Source: Glaesserella australis (lineage in GTDB: Bacteria; Pseudomonadota; Gammaproteobacteria; Enterobacterales; Pasteurellaceae). From it: a stretch of DNA of 55,490 bases. Made by a program: the position numbers and the translations under genes. The notes below the pieces were generated by a model. The model was not told where the DNA came from. It was given only the letters and a program-made list of their open reading frames with translations, and searched no databases. Every line of letters begins with the position of its first letter. Position 1 is the first letter of the stretch. Positions 1 through 8,788 of the stretch are shown here, in pieces. The stretch lies in NCBI RefSeq assembly GCF_003260095.1, contig NZ_PTPX01000004.1, positions 1 through 55,490 of the forward strand, read 5' to 3'.

Positions 1-77
1 GAGATTCGAACTCACGGAGGGCGTTAACCCTCGCCGGTTTTCAAGACCGGTGCATTCAACCGCTCTGCCATTCCTCC
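1..77 (-). tRNA. tRNA-Ser(UGA), 3' end cut by window edge
   Basis: The minus strand reads a serine tRNA from position 77 (GGAGGAATGGCAGAG) downward. The anticodon loop is CTTGAAA (anticodon UGA), and a long variable arm with stem CGAGGG/CCCTC is visible. The 3' acceptor strand and CCA lie outside the window. Every base present matches the complete copy at 162-251, so this is a tandem duplicate. Confidence 0.93.
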
Positions 78-161
78 AGGTTGAAAGCTATTTTTATATT
101 TCATTTACTCTTGAGAGTGAAAACCTGCTGATAATAACTTATCAACAGGTTGTATATTCAG

Positions 162-251
162 TGGCGGAGGAAGTGAGATTCGAACTCACGGAGGGCGTTA
201 ACCCTCGCCGGTTTTCAAGACCGGTGCATTCAACCGCTCTGCCATTCCTCC
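162..251 (-). tRNA. tRNA-Ser(UGA), complete
   Basis: A 90-base class II tRNA with an encoded CCA end. The acceptor stem is GGAGGAA/TTCCTCC, the anticodon loop CTTGAAA gives UGA, and the long variable arm is typical of serine tRNAs. The 84 bases separating it from the partial copy hold no gene. The two copies probably share one transcript. Confidence 0.96.
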
Positions 252-341
252 GCTGAAAACAGGCGAAATGATATAGATAACCGCCTTGTCGGTCAAGCAC
301 AAAATCATTCAAAACGGTTAAATGTTCTATTTTTCACCTGA

Positions 342-1436
342 TTATGCTTTTCTAATCAACCAAACACCACTTTCTATATGTTCGGTATAAGGGAATTGGT
401 CGAATAAAGCACAACGTTCAATGCGATGCGTTTGGCTTAATTGTTGTAAATTCTCCGCTAAAGTATGTGGATTACAAGAAATATAGAGAATCCGCTCGTA
501 ACCTTGCACCATATCCAATGTGGCTTGATCCAACCCAGCCCGTGGCGGATCAACAAAAATCGTATTGCAATCGTACTGTTTCAAATCCACGCCACGCAAG
601 CGGTAAAACTCACGCACGCCGTTCATCGCTTGGGTAAACTCTTCTGCAGACATTCGGATAATCTGCAGATTCTCAACGCCGTTTATCTCAATGTTATATT
701 GCGCCGACTCCACTGATGATTTGGAAATCTCGGTCGCCAACACCTTACGGAACTGGCTTGCCAATGCAATAGAGAAATTGCCATTACCGCAATACAGCTC
801 CAACAAATCCCCCTGACTATTGGCGGTACAAGCTCTCGCCCATTCCAACATCTTGATATTCATCTTACCATTTGGTTGGGTAAAACTGTTTTCCACTTGG
901 CGATAGCGATAGGTTTTGCCGTCCACACTCAAGGCTTCTTCCACATAATCACAATCCAACGCAATTTTCTGCTTGGTAGCTCGCCCGATAAGTTGTACAT
1001 CAAAGCCATAGCCCGTTAAACGCTGTTTGAGAAGTTTTGCTTGTTCAACCCATTCTTCCGTCAGCAGTTTATGATAAAGCATAGAAACCGCAATCTGCCC
1101 GCTTAATGTGCTTAAATAATCAATTTGGAATAGTTTGTGAGTAAGCCAATCATTACCCTTAATTTCGGCAATTAGCACCGTCATCATTCGATTGATAAGC
1201 TGGCTGGCGATAGGAAATTGATCGACCCGATAACGCTGTTTTGTCGTAGGATCAAACATAATGTGATAGAGATCGCCGTTCTCGTGCCAAACACGAAACT
1301 CTGCTCGCAGACGGAAATGGCTAGTGTCGGAAGCAAACACTTCAAGCTCGGGGGCATTAAAAGGGGAAAGTAAAGCGGTCAGATTCGCTTTCTTTTTTAC
1401 TAATAGTTCAGGATATTGATGAATTGGTAACGTCAT
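342..1436 (-). CDS. trmA: tRNA (uracil-5-)-methyltransferase TrmA
   Basis: This enzyme makes 5-methyluridine at position 54 (the T loop) of tRNAs using S-adenosylmethionine. The 364 residues match the E. coli enzyme (366). The SAM-binding motif [11 protein letters not shown] lies near residues 211-221. The catalytic cysteine is in the SCNPHTL motif (about C321), followed by the conserved HIESG glutamate near 355. It is the first protein gene after the tRNA-Ser pair, on the same strand as maoP and adhE behind it, but a terminator separates it from maoP. No E. coli-style neighbour is present. The identification is secure because all catalytic motifs are intact. Confidence 0.96.
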   Translation of the reverse strand: MTLPIHQYPELLVKKKANLTALLSPFNAPELEVFASDTSHFRLRAEFRVWHENGDLYHIMFDPTTKQRYRVDQFPIASQLINRMMTVLIAEIKGNDWLTHKLFQIDYLSTLSGQIAVSMLYHKLLTEEWVEQAKLLKQRLTGYGFDVQLIGRATKQKIALDCDYVEEALSVDGKTYRYRQVENSFTQPNGKMNIKMLEWARACTANSQGDLLELYCGNGNFSIALASQFRKVLATEISKSSVESAQYNIEINGVENLQIIRMSAEEFTQAMNGVREFYRLRGVDLKQYDCNTIFVDPPRAGLDQATLDMVQGYERILYISCNPHTLAENLQQLSQTHRIERCALFDQFPYTEHIESGVWLIRKA

Positions 1437-1455
1437 TGGAATATCATTAAAAAAG

Positions 1456-1484
1456 AGAAAAAAGAAAAGGCTTTTTCAAGCCTT
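1456..1484 (-). terminator. Rho-independent terminator after maoP
   Basis: On the minus strand AAGGCTT-GAAA-AAGCCTT is followed by a T-rich run (TTCTTTTTTCTC). It lies about a dozen bases beyond the maoP stop, between maoP and trmA, so the two are probably separate transcripts. Confidence 0.8.
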
Positions 1485-1495
1485 CCCAACACCTA

Positions 1496-1825
1496 TTATT
1501 CTGCAGAATCGTCGCTACCAATATCGCCACTCACATCACCAGACAGCGTATAAATACGCTTAGTTTGACTGGTTAAGCTACGATATTTTAGCCATACTTT
1601 CTCAAGGAAAGTTTCTGCTTCACGCTCACCTTTGACGACAGCAACAAATTGCTTTTCTTCCTCGGTTGTAGGTTTACGCTCACCATTTTCTAAGGCTAAA
1701 CATGCTTGGCCAAACTGCTCTAAGGTTTGAGATTCACGAATAGTGTAATCACCATGACGAGAGAAACCTCGTGGATAATTTTTATCGTCGAAAAAACGAC
1801 GTGTTACGCTAAAACTTTCTGCCAT
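1496..1825 (-). CDS. maoP: MaoP (YifE, DUF413) chromosome-organising protein
   Basis: The 109-residue product begins MAESFSVTRRFFDDKNYPRG, close to E. coli MaoP (formerly YifE), and carries the same HGDYTI and EEEKQFVAVVKGERE blocks. In E. coli MaoP acts with a short DNA site, maoS, beside the gene to organise the Ori macrodomain; whether that holds here is inference. The C-terminus is a short acidic tail (GDIGSDDSAE). It has its own hairpin terminator downstream. The 154 bases upstream, toward adhE, hold a paired uptake-signal hairpin and no gene. Confidence 0.9.
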   Translation of the reverse strand: MAESFSVTRRFFDDKNYPRGFSRHGDYTIRESQTLEQFGQACLALENGERKPTTEEEKQFVAVVKGEREAETFLEKVWLKYRSLTSQTKRIYTLSGDVSGDIGSDDSAE

Positions 1826-1915
1826 AATTGCCTCTATCTATTCAAAATTAGGAAAATCAAAATCGGGCAAGCATTAAAGCCAAAACTCAAGAAAAGATCA
1901 ATGCTTTAATACAAA

Positions 1916-1957
1916 AAGCGGGCAGATTTGCAAAATTTTTTACGAATCTGACCGCTT
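1916..1957. terminator. paired uptake-signal hairpin after adhE
   Basis: AAGCGGGCAGATT and AATCTGACCGCTT form an inverted repeat around an AT-rich centre. Each arm is a near-match to the ACAAGCGGT-type DNA uptake signal. The hairpin sits just beyond the adhE stop and probably also terminates adhE transcription. Confidence 0.7.
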
Positions 1958-1979
1958 GCTGATTAAATCTGACAAAAAA

Positions 1980-4595
1980 TTACTGACCGTAATACGCTTT
2001 TGTCATTATCTCTTCCATATCCGCCACCATCGCTAAACGTGGGTTAGCTGGTGTACATTGATCTTCAAACGCATTGAGAGCTAACTCACGGCGAGCATCA
2101 AGGAAGGCTTTTTCATCTACCCCTTGATCTTTCAGCGACATTTTCACCCCACAACGTACTGCCAGATCGTGTACTGCTTTGGCGTAAGACTCTACCCCTT
2201 CCGCTGGTGTGGAAGCGGGTAAGCCCAACATTTTCGCAATATCTTGATAGCGCACATCAGCGACATAATCCGTGTATTTTGGCCACGTTGCTACTTTGGT
2301 TGGGCGAGTACCGTTATAGCGAATGACGTGCGGCAGTAAAATGGCGTTAGTGCGTCCATGAACGGTGTGGAATTTACCGCCGATTTTGTGTGCCATTGAG
2401 TGGCAAATACCTAAGAATGCATTGGCAAACGCCATACCCGCCATGGTTGATGCATTGTGCATTTTCTCACGAGCGACTTCATCAAACTGTTTCACCGATT
2501 TCTCTAAGTTTTCAAACACTAATTTGATTGCCTGTAAAGCTAAACCGTCCGTATAGTCGTTAGCAAGAATAGAAACATAGGCTTCTGTAGCGTGGGTTAA
2601 AACGTCTAAACCTGTATCGGCAGCAACGTGTGAAGGCACAGACATCACTAACGCAGGATCGACAATCGCCACGGTTGGAGTTAATGAATAGTCCGCAAGC
2701 GGATATTTAATATCGCCGTCAGTAATCACCGCAAACGGTGTTACTTCTGAGCCTGTACCTGATGTGGTTGGAATACCGACAAATTTCGCTTTGCGTCCTA
2801 ATTGTGGGAATTTAAAGGCACGTTTACGAATGTCCATAAACTTCTGCACTAAATCACGGAAATCGACTTCAGGCTGTTCATAGAATAACCACATAATTTT
2901 CGCTGCGTCCATTGGTGAACCGCCGCCTAACGCAATAATGGTGTCAGGCTGGAAGCTACGCATGAGTTCTGTACCACGTTTTACTGTGTCTAAACTTGGG
3001 TTTGGCTCAACATCTGCAAAGAGTTGATAAGTTACTTTATTACGGCGTAGGCGAAGTTGTTCGGTAATGCGATCCACAAAGCCAAGATCAACCATTGATC
3101 TGTCGGTTACGATCATCACTTTTTCTGCCCCGACCATTGATTTGAGATATTGAATGGAATCACGCTCAAAATAGATTTTTGATGGTACTTTAAACCACTG
3201 CATATTGTTTCTCCGTCTGCCCACACGTTTGATATTTAATAGATTAAATGCACTGACGTTGTTGCTCACGGAGTTTTTACCGTAAGAGCCACAACCTAAG
3301 GTCAATGAAGGCAAGAAAGAGTTATACACATCGCCGATACCGCCAAAAGTCGATGGTGAATTCCAAATCACACGAATTGCTTTAACACGCTCACCGAAGG
3401 TTTTGGCTAATTCTTTATTTTGAGTATGAATGGCTGCCGAGTGTCCTAAACCATGGAAATTGACCATCGCTTCTGACAACGCTAAACCGTGTTCGGTTGA
3501 ATCTGATTTTAGTAACGCAAGCACAGGAGAAAGTTTCTCACGGGTAAGCGGTTCAATTTCACCCACTTCTTTACATTCGGCAAGCAAGATATTGGTATTT
3601 TGTGGTACAGAAAAGCCCGCTTGTTCTGCAATCCAAGCGGCTGGTTTACCTACCACCGCTGAATTTAATTTTGCGCCTGAACAGCTCATTTTATCGGCTT
3701 TATCGACCCCAAAAATGTATTTTTCAAGCAAGGCTTTCTCTTTTTTATTCACCAAATAAACGCCGTAAGATTGCATCTCCTTGATGAAATCATCGTAAAT
3801 TTCTTTGTCGACAATCGCCGCTTGTTCAGAAGCACAAATCATACCGTTATCAAAAGATTTTGACATCACAATGTCATAAACCGCTTGTTTCAATTTTGCC
3901 GTTTTCTCTACATAGGCTGGCACATTCCCCGCTCCTACGCCTAACGCTGGTTTACCGCAAGAATACGCCGCTTCGACCATTGCGTTTCCGCCTGTGGCAA
4001 GAATGGTTGCAATACCTTTATGCTTCATAAGGAGTGAAGTGCCATCCATTGAAGGCGTTTTGATCCATTGAATACAATTTTCAGGTGCTCCTGCAGCCAC
4101 AGCTGCATCATAAACGATCTGAGCAGCATGAGCCGAGCATTGTTGGGCAGAAGGGTGGAAGGCAAAGACAATAGGATTACGGGTTTTAAGAGCAATTAAT
4201 GCTTTGAAGATGGTGGTTGAAGTTGGGTTGGTGGTTGGTGTAATGCCGCAGACGACTCCGACTGGATCAGCTATTTCGGTGATGCCAGTTACATCGTCTT
4301 CACTAATCACCCCTGCAGTTTTCAAATGCCGCATATTATTCACGACATATTCACAGGCAAACAGATTTTTCGTGGCTTTATCTTCAAACACTCCACGCCC
4401 TGTTTCCTCTACAGCGTGTAATGCTAGAACACCGTGTTTATTGAGAGCAGCAACGGATGCTTTTGCGACAATATAGTCCACTTGTTCTTGATCTAGTAAG
4501 CGAAATTCATCTAACGCTTTCAAGCCTTTTTCAACAAGTTCATTTACTTCTTTTTGCGCATCATAGACTGGCGCTGTTTGTGTGTGTTGAGCCAT
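1980..4595 (-). CDS. adhE: bifunctional acetaldehyde-CoA/alcohol dehydrogenase AdhE
   Basis: AdhE reduces acetyl-CoA to acetaldehyde and then to ethanol, regenerating NAD+ during fermentation; the family forms filaments (spirosomes). The 871-residue protein has an N-terminal CoA-acylating aldehyde dehydrogenase domain (about 1-440) with the catalytic cysteine in the NGMICASEQ motif near 245. A linker leads to a C-terminal iron-dependent alcohol dehydrogenase (about 450-871) with [18 protein letters not shown] and [15 protein letters not shown], which carry the NAD-binding and metal-ligand residues. The start is preceded by AAGAGGAAG at good spacing. A degenerate FNR-like site lies upstream. 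It appears monocistronic, with hairpins on both sides. Confidence 0.97.
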   Translation of the reverse strand: MAQHTQTAPVYDAQKEVNELVEKGLKALDEFRLLDQEQVDYIVAKASVAALNKHGVLALHAVEETGRGVFEDKATKNLFACEYVVNNMRHLKTAGVISEDDVTGITEIADPVGVVCGITPTTNPTSTTIFKALIALKTRNPIVFAFHPSAQQCSAHAAQIVYDAAVAAGAPENCIQWIKTPSMDGTSLLMKHKGIATILATGGNAMVEAAYSCGKPALGVGAGNVPAYVEKTAKLKQAVYDIVMSKSFDNGMICASEQAAIVDKEIYDDFIKEMQSYGVYLVNKKEKALLEKYIFGVDKADKMSCSGAKLNSAVVGKPAAWIAEQAGFSVPQNTNILLAECKEVGEIEPLTREKLSPVLALLKSDSTEHGLALSEAMVNFHGLGHSAAIHTQNKELAKTFGERVKAIRVIWNSPSTFGGIGDVYNSFLPSLTLGCGSYGKNSVSNNVSAFNLLNIKRVGRRRNNMQWFKVPSKIYFERDSIQYLKSMVGAEKVMIVTDRSMVDLGFVDRITEQLRLRRNKVTYQLFADVEPNPSLDTVKRGTELMRSFQPDTIIALGGGSPMDAAKIMWLFYEQPEVDFRDLVQKFMDIRKRAFKFPQLGRKAKFVGIPTTSGTGSEVTPFAVITDGDIKYPLADYSLTPTVAIVDPALVMSVPSHVAADTGLDVLTHATEAYVSILANDYTDGLALQAIKLVFENLEKSVKQFDEVAREKMHNASTMAGMAFANAFLGICHSMAHKIGGKFHTVHGRTNAILLPHVIRYNGTRPTKVATWPKYTDYVADVRYQDIAKMLGLPASTPAEGVESYAKAVHDLAVRCGVKMSLKDQGVDEKAFLDARRELALNAFEDQCTPANPRLAMVADMEEIMTKAYYGQ

Positions 4596-4688
4596 AATAG
4601 CTTCCTCTTAAGATTAATTTTAACTAGGGAAATTATTGCTCATTTGGAGTAAGAACGCTTGAAGATTTTAAAAGACTTTGAGAGAGAT

Positions 4689-4702
4689 ATGACCTAGATC
4701 AA
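4689..4702. promoter_or_regulatory. possible FNR/anaerobic control site before adhE
   Basis: ATGACCTAGATCAA matches the FNR consensus TTGAT-N4-ATCAA perfectly in one half and in only three of five bases in the other. It lies about 95-110 bases upstream of the adhE start. Anaerobic control fits AdhE biology, but the site is degenerate and the call is tentative. Confidence 0.35.
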
Positions 4703-4791
4703 ATACGAGAAATCTGATTGCAAAAACATCATTTTTTGCTAATTTTTTGATTACTCATCTGTAACAAATTAGCAAACTTTCTGCCGAAAAT

Positions 4792-4836
4792 ACAAGCGGT
4801 CAGTTTGGAACAAAAATTTCCAAAATCTGACCGCTT
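4792..4836. terminator. paired uptake-signal hairpin after ddc
   Basis: A perfect ACAAGCGGT at 4792-4800 is mirrored by TGACCGCTT at 4828-4836. The arms AAGCGGTCAG and CTGACCGCTT pair exactly, around an AT-rich centre. It lies 15 bases beyond the ddc stop, so it serves as an uptake-signal pair and probably as a terminator. Confidence 0.75.
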
Positions 4837-4850
4837 ACATTTTAAAACAA

Positions 4851-6383
4851 TTAATCAATCGCCGGAGTATATTCCCCTTTGGCAATCGCATCTTTAATAC
4901 GTTCTGCTTCGTTTAACACTTGGTCTAACAAGGCTTTGACGTTTTCAAGGGTGGCGATTGGGCTTAGGGTGGTCATTTTTAACGATTGAACGTTATTGAC
5001 TTTAGTCACGCCGATATTGGCTTCACCACGGGCAAAGAGTTCATCTGCCACGTTTTGGTTGAGCGTATCGACAAATTCCGTTGGATAGCCCTTTGGTACA
5101 ACTCGGAATAAGACAGAGGCAAATTGCGGTTCAACCAACAATTCTAAGCCGTCAGTCGCTTTGATGTAGTCGGCAACATCACGGGTGAGTTTAACGCCAT
5201 GATCGATCATTGAGCCGTATAGGTTTTCGCCTAGTGCTTCAACGGTAAACCACAATTTTAATGCGTCAAAACGGCGGGTGGTTTGTAATGATTTTGAGAC
5301 CAAATTCGGCACGCCGTGTTCTTCGTCATATTCGGAATTGAGATAGTCCGCTTTGTAGTCAATGTAGCGGTACTCTTTTTCGTCTTTCAACAAGAACGCC
5401 CCACAAGAGATACTTTGGAAAAAGTGTTTGTGGAAGTCGAGGGTGATAGAGTCGGTTAATTCAATGCCGTCAAGCAAGTGGCGGTATTCGTTAGAGAGTA
5501 ACAATGCACCGCCCCACGCGGCATCGACGTGTAGCCATACGCCGAATTTGTTGGTGATCGCACGGATCGCTTTCAGCGGATCGATTGCCCCTGCATCTGT
5601 TGTACCTGCTGTTGCCACGACACAAGCCACGATTTTGTCTTCCAAATAGAGCTTGGCTAAGGTAGCTTCGAGTGCATTTGGATCCATTTGAGCATTTTCA
5701 TTACAAGGCACGGTTACAACAGATTGGAAGCCCATTCCCATCATCGCCATATTTTTTTGCACCGAGAAGTGAGCATTTTCTGAACAAACCACTTTCACTT
5801 TGTGCATTGCTTCAGGCGGAATACCATCACGTTGCACCGACCATTCTGTGCCGTCAGCGTTTTTCCAGTGCTTCGCAATGCACGCATCACGGGCAAGCAA
5901 TACGCCCATTAAGTTTGATTGTGTACCGCCTGAAGTGAAAACACCCGCTTGTCCTTTGCCGTAGCCAACTTTTTCACGCAACCATTCGATCAGTTGCACT
6001 TCCATTAATGAACCTGCTGGGCTTTGATCCCACGAGTCCATTGATTGATTGGTGGCGTTGATTAACACTTCGGCAATTTGGCTGGCGACCATTGTCGGAC
6101 AATGTAAGTGAGCCAGTGAGTGTGGGTGATGTACTTTCAGGCTTTTGTTTAAGAACAGTTCGATTAAACGATCTAAGGATTTTTCCACGCCTAAGCCGTC
6201 TTTTGACGGATTGAAAGCAATTTCTGAACGGAGCTGTTTAATGCTACCGCCCGTGTACATTTTTTCATTTTGTAGCCAGTTGCTTACCGCTTGCACGGCG
6301 GTTTGCATTGATTTTTGGTAATCTGCAATGGATTGTGCATCGTTGCAGAAAAGGGCTTGTTTGTGTTGAGCGAGAGTTGTCAT
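4851..6383 (-). CDS. ddc: L-2,4-diaminobutyrate decarboxylase
   Basis: Ddc removes CO2 from L-2,4-diaminobutyrate to give 1,3-diaminopropane, using pyridoxal phosphate. The sequence has the group II decarboxylase layout: TSGGTQSN near 150-157, HVDAAWGG near 285 and the PLP-binding lysine in LDFHKHFF (about K319). I place the start at 6383 (MTTLAQHK, 510 residues) and not at the ATG 18 bases upstream, because that upstream stretch contains the ribosome-binding site (ATAGGATAAACAAA). Its substrate is made by dat, the next gene upstream on the same strand, as in Haemophilus and Acinetobacter. A 105-base inverted repeat separates the two genes. Confidence 0.94.
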   Translation of the reverse strand: MTTLAQHKQALFCNDAQSIADYQKSMQTAVQAVSNWLQNEKMYTGGSIKQLRSEIAFNPSKDGLGVEKSLDRLIELFLNKSLKVHHPHSLAHLHCPTMVASQIAEVLINATNQSMDSWDQSPAGSLMEVQLIEWLREKVGYGKGQAGVFTSGGTQSNLMGVLLARDACIAKHWKNADGTEWSVQRDGIPPEAMHKVKVVCSENAHFSVQKNMAMMGMGFQSVVTVPCNENAQMDPNALEATLAKLYLEDKIVACVVATAGTTDAGAIDPLKAIRAITNKFGVWLHVDAAWGGALLLSNEYRHLLDGIELTDSITLDFHKHFFQSISCGAFLLKDEKEYRYIDYKADYLNSEYDEEHGVPNLVSKSLQTTRRFDALKLWFTVEALGENLYGSMIDHGVKLTRDVADYIKATDGLELLVEPQFASVLFRVVPKGYPTEFVDTLNQNVADELFARGEANIGVTKVNNVQSLKMTTLSPIATLENVKALLDQVLNEAERIKDAIAKGEYTPAID

Positions 6384-6407
6384 TTTGTTTATCCTATCCA
6401 TTTATAA

Positions 6408-6512
6408 ATTCCCCCCTTTGAAAAAGGGGGGCTAGGGGGGATTTTTAATCGTTTTGTATGAAAATTAACATTTTAAAATCCCCCTTAATCCCCCTTTTTC
6501 AAAGGGGGAAAT
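6408..6512. repeat. 105-base inverted-repeat element between dat and ddc
   Basis: The left arm reads ATTCCCCCCTTTGAAAAAGG then GGGGCTAGGGGGGATTTTTAA. The reverse complement of the right arm is nearly the same (ATTTCCCCCTTTGAAAAAGG, then GGGATTAAGGGGGATTTTAAA). The arms are about 40 bases around an AT-rich centre. Each arm also contains its own small palindrome (CCCCCTTTGAAAAAGGGGG). It has the size and symmetry of a miniature mobile element, and it ends 24 bases before the ddc start. Confidence 0.8.
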
Positions 6513-6550
6513 GTCTTTATCGATACATAAATAAAGGGGAAAATGTTTAA

Positions 6551-7915
6551 TTACCCACGCACCACTTTCAACGCATCCGCCACAGACTTGCTGAAACGTT
6601 TGATCATTTCTTCACATTCTGCTTGGGTGATGATTAATGGGCAAAGGATACGCACAACGTTACCGCCACGACCGCCACGCTCTAACAACAATTTATTTTT
6701 AAAGCACGCTTTTTGGATTTCTGCGGCTAATCCGCCGTCTGCTGGGTATGAACCGATACGATCTTGTGGCTGACGTTCGTCCACAATTTCGATCCCCATC
6801 ATCAACCCTTTACCACGTACGTTGCCGATACAAGGGTAAGTTTGAGCTAATTTTTGCAACTCGGCTTTTAAGAAATCACCACGCTCTTGAGCATTTTTCG
6901 CTAAGTTTTGCTCACGCATAATTTTAAGAGACGCATAACCTGTTGCCATTGCTAACTGGTTGCCACGGAATGTGCCTGTGTGTCCTGCAGGTTGCCACGC
7001 ATCGAACTCTTTCTTAATCGCTAACACCGCAAGCGGTAAGCTACCACCAACAGCTTTCGACATCACAACAACATCTGGCTCAATTCCTGCGTGTTCAAAG
7101 GCGAACATCTTACCTGAACGGCAGAAACCCGCTTGAACTTCGTCTAAAATCAACACGATACCGTGTTTTTTGGTCACTTCACGGATTTTTTGTAACCATT
7201 TCACAGGTGCTGTTACCACGCCGCCTTCCCCTTGAATTGCTTCAAGGATAACCGCTGCAGGTTTTACCACACCGCTTTCTACATCTTCGATAAAGTTCTC
7301 GAAGTAATAGGTTAAAGCATCAACCCCTGCTTCGCCGCCAATACCTAACGGACAACGATATTCGTGTGGATATGGCATAAACTGCACGCCAGCCATTAAG
7401 TTTTGCACCGCATTTTTCGCATTTAAGTTGCCCGTCATTGAAAGTGAGCCGTGCGTCATACCGTGATAACCGCCCGAGAATGCAATCACATTGCCACGAC
7501 CTGTGTAGGTTTTAGCTAATTTAATCGCGGCTTCCGTGCCGTCCGCACCTGAAGGACCACAGAATTGTAAGAGGTATTCGCCTTTCGGGAAGAAAGAGAG
7601 CAATTCTTCAGTGAATGCGTCTTTGAGTGGCGTGGTTAAATCAAGGGTGTGCAGCGGTAAACCGCTTGCTAATACATCTTGAATTGCCTGAATTACGGCA
7701 GGGTGATTGTGTCCGAGTGCTAAAGTCCCTGCACCAGCCAAACAATCTAAATACTCGTTGCCTTCGACATCAGTTACCCAACAGCCTTGTGCTTTGGCAA
7801 TCGCAAGCGGTAACTTGCGAGGATAACTACGTACATTCGATTCCATTTCGTTTTGGCGAGTTAAGTAGTATTCATTGGTTGCTTGTTGGATTGGATTTAC
7901 AGGAGTTGTTGTCAT
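6551..7915 (-). CDS. dat: diaminobutyrate--2-oxoglutarate aminotransferase
   Basis: Dat transfers an amino group from glutamate to L-aspartate 4-semialdehyde, giving L-2,4-diaminobutyrate for Ddc. The 454 residues form a complete class III aminotransferase: [15 protein letters not shown] near 118-132, [10 protein letters not shown] near 147-156, [13 protein letters not shown] at about 257-269 and the PLP lysine in VMSKAVGG (K287). The gene order dat-ddc followed on the other side by rpmG, rpmB, radC and coaBC is the one I recall from H. influenzae. The start at 7915 has only a distant GAAGG as ribosome-binding site. A 225-base structured leader precedes it, suggesting control at the RNA level. 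Confidence 0.94.
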   Translation of the reverse strand: MTTTPVNPIQQATNEYYLTRQNEMESNVRSYPRKLPLAIAKAQGCWVTDVEGNEYLDCLAGAGTLALGHNHPAVIQAIQDVLASGLPLHTLDLTTPLKDAFTEELLSFFPKGEYLLQFCGPSGADGTEAAIKLAKTYTGRGNVIAFSGGYHGMTHGSLSMTGNLNAKNAVQNLMAGVQFMPYPHEYRCPLGIGGEAGVDALTYYFENFIEDVESGVVKPAAVILEAIQGEGGVVTAPVKWLQKIREVTKKHGIVLILDEVQAGFCRSGKMFAFEHAGIEPDVVVMSKAVGGSLPLAVLAIKKEFDAWQPAGHTGTFRGNQLAMATGYASLKIMREQNLAKNAQERGDFLKAELQKLAQTYPCIGNVRGKGLMMGIEIVDERQPQDRIGSYPADGGLAAEIQKACFKNKLLLERGGRGGNVVRILCPLIITQAECEEMIKRFSKSVADALKVVRG

Positions 7916-7937
7916 TTGAAAATAGACCTTCTATAAG
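7909..7937 (+). promoter_or_regulatory. sigma70-like promoter reading away from dat
   Basis: TTGTCA (7909-7914) and TATAAG (7932-7937) are spaced by exactly 17 bases, and each differs from consensus at one position. The promoter overlaps the dat start codon but points into the intergenic region on the plus strand. It would start an RNA near 7944. No gene follows on that strand, so an antisense or small RNA is the obvious product if the promoter is used. Confidence 0.45.
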
Positions 7938-7944
7938 AGGTTAA

Positions 7945-8140
7945 AAAAATAAGTCGGGTGCCTTGCGGGAAGCCTAAGCTTTCTTATCCTGAGAGATAAG
8001 ATGCCATGGGGCATTTGACTCGCTACTTATTAAAAAAGCGTTTCAGCTTTTTTGTTTTTACCCTATCAGTTCCCAGAACGGGATAGGTTGGAAACATCGT
8101 CTCAAACATGGGTTGTATTTGAGAACGGCACATAGTACCC
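7945..8140 (-). ncRNA. structured RNA leader candidate upstream of dat
   Basis: This stretch of more than 300 bases between rpmG and dat holds no plausible ORF but a series of hairpins. In minus-strand order they are CTCAAA/TTTGAG; CCTATC-cc-GTTC-TGG-GAAC-t-GATAGG; AAAAAAGC/GCTTTTTT; and a branched domain closed by AATAAGT/ACTTATT. That domain contains ATGCC-CCAT-GGCAT and CTTATC-TCTCAG-GATAAG, and its closing stem runs straight into TTTTTTT. A terminator-like end just before the dat start is what a riboswitch or attenuator would show. It matched none of the riboswitch or sRNA families I could recall (TPP, SAM, lysine, glycine, cobalamin, 6S, GcvB). The plus strand also has terminator-like U tracts, so either or both strands could be the RNA. 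Confidence 0.5.
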
Positions 8141-8146
8141 CTTTTT

Positions 8147-8175
8147 TTGATAAAGAAAAGCCTTTTTTACATCAA
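8147..8175 (-). promoter_or_regulatory. candidate dat promoter
   Basis: On the minus strand TTGATG and TATCAA are separated by 17 bases, each matching four of six consensus positions. Transcription would start near 8140 at GGGGTACTATG, just beyond the rpmBG terminator, giving dat a leader of about 225 bases. Confidence 0.4.
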
Positions 8176-8195
8176 TCATCAAAAATGAGTATGTT

Positions 8196-8226
8196 AAAAA
8201 TAAAAAACCCAGCTTTCGCTGGGTTC
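8196..8226 (-). terminator. Rho-independent terminator of the rpmB-rpmG operon
   Basis: AACCCAGC-GAAA-GCTGGGTT followed by TTTTATTTTT on the minus strand, about 20 bases beyond the rpmG stop. A stable tetraloop hairpin with a clear T tract. Confidence 0.9.
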
Positions 8227-8244
8227 TTAAAGAGATAAAGCAAA

Positions 8245-8415
8245 TTATTTGATTTTTGCTTCTTTATAAACAACGTGTTTACGCACAACTGGATCAAATT
8301 TTTTGATTTCCATTTTTTCTGGCATATTACGTTTGTTTTTTGTTGTTGTGTAGAAGTGACCAGTTTCAGCAGTAGAAACTAATTTGATCTTCTCGCGATT
8401 ACCTTTAGCTGCCAT
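8245..8415 (-). CDS. rpmG: 50S ribosomal protein L33
   Basis: The 56-residue product starts [20 protein letters not shown] and ends VVYKEAKIK, nearly identical to E. coli L33 (55 residues). L33 is a small basic protein of the large ribosomal subunit near the E site. It is the second gene of the rpmB-rpmG pair, 11 bases after rpmB, and ends at a strong terminator. The start is preceded by AAGGAGC. The protein lacks the zinc-binding cysteines of the C+ paralogue, so it is the zinc-free form. Confidence 0.97.
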   Translation of the reverse strand: MAAKGNREKIKLVSTAETGHFYTTTKNKRNMPEKMEIKKFDPVVRKHVVYKEAKIK

Positions 8416-8426
8416 TTGTTAGCTCC

Positions 8427-8663
8427 TTAGATTTTTTCGCCACGAGCACGGATTTCAGCTAATACTGCATCGATGCCTTTTTTATCAATAATACGCATAC
8501 CTTTCGCTGTTAAGCGTAAAGTTACGAAACGGTTTTCGCTCTCAACCCAGAAACGGTGAGTGTGAAGGTTTGGAAGAAAACGACGTTTAGTCGCATTCAT
8601 TGCGTGTGAGCGGTTGTTACCAACTGCTGGACGCTTGCCTGTTACTTGACAGACTCTAGACAT
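8427..8663 (-). CDS. rpmB: 50S ribosomal protein L28
   Basis: A 78-residue protein starting [20 protein letters not shown], the usual L28 sequence, with GKRP and [13 protein letters not shown] conserved. I chose the ATG at 8663, preceded by CGGAGAATTGAAA, over an in-frame start two codons upstream; the chosen start gives the standard N-terminus and length. It is the first gene of the rpmBG operon, with radC further upstream on the same strand as in E. coli and H. influenzae. Confidence 0.97.
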   Translation of the reverse strand: MSRVCQVTGKRPAVGNNRSHAMNATKRRFLPNLHTHRFWVESENRFVTLRLTAKGMRIIDKKGIDAVLAEIRARGEKI

Positions 8664-8788
8664 TTTCAATTCTCCGATATTACTTAAGCTTAAGCTAAAT
8701 GGTTCGGGCGATCAGAAAGGCTCAACTCAATCTGACGACCTCGTCAGGTACAAACACCCGACCCACAGACTATTTTAAAGGCTGTGGA

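Noticed and set aside
50-256. 68-residue plus-strand frame over the tRNA-Ser genes
   Set aside because: It repeats the same peptide at both ends because it reads antisense through two identical tRNAs.
7940-8150. 6S RNA, GcvB or a known riboswitch at the dat leader
   Set aside because: The long closing stem and central bubble of 6S are absent and the conserved cores of TPP, SAM, lysine, glycine and cobalamin riboswitches were not found by eye; it is kept only as an unassigned structured RNA.
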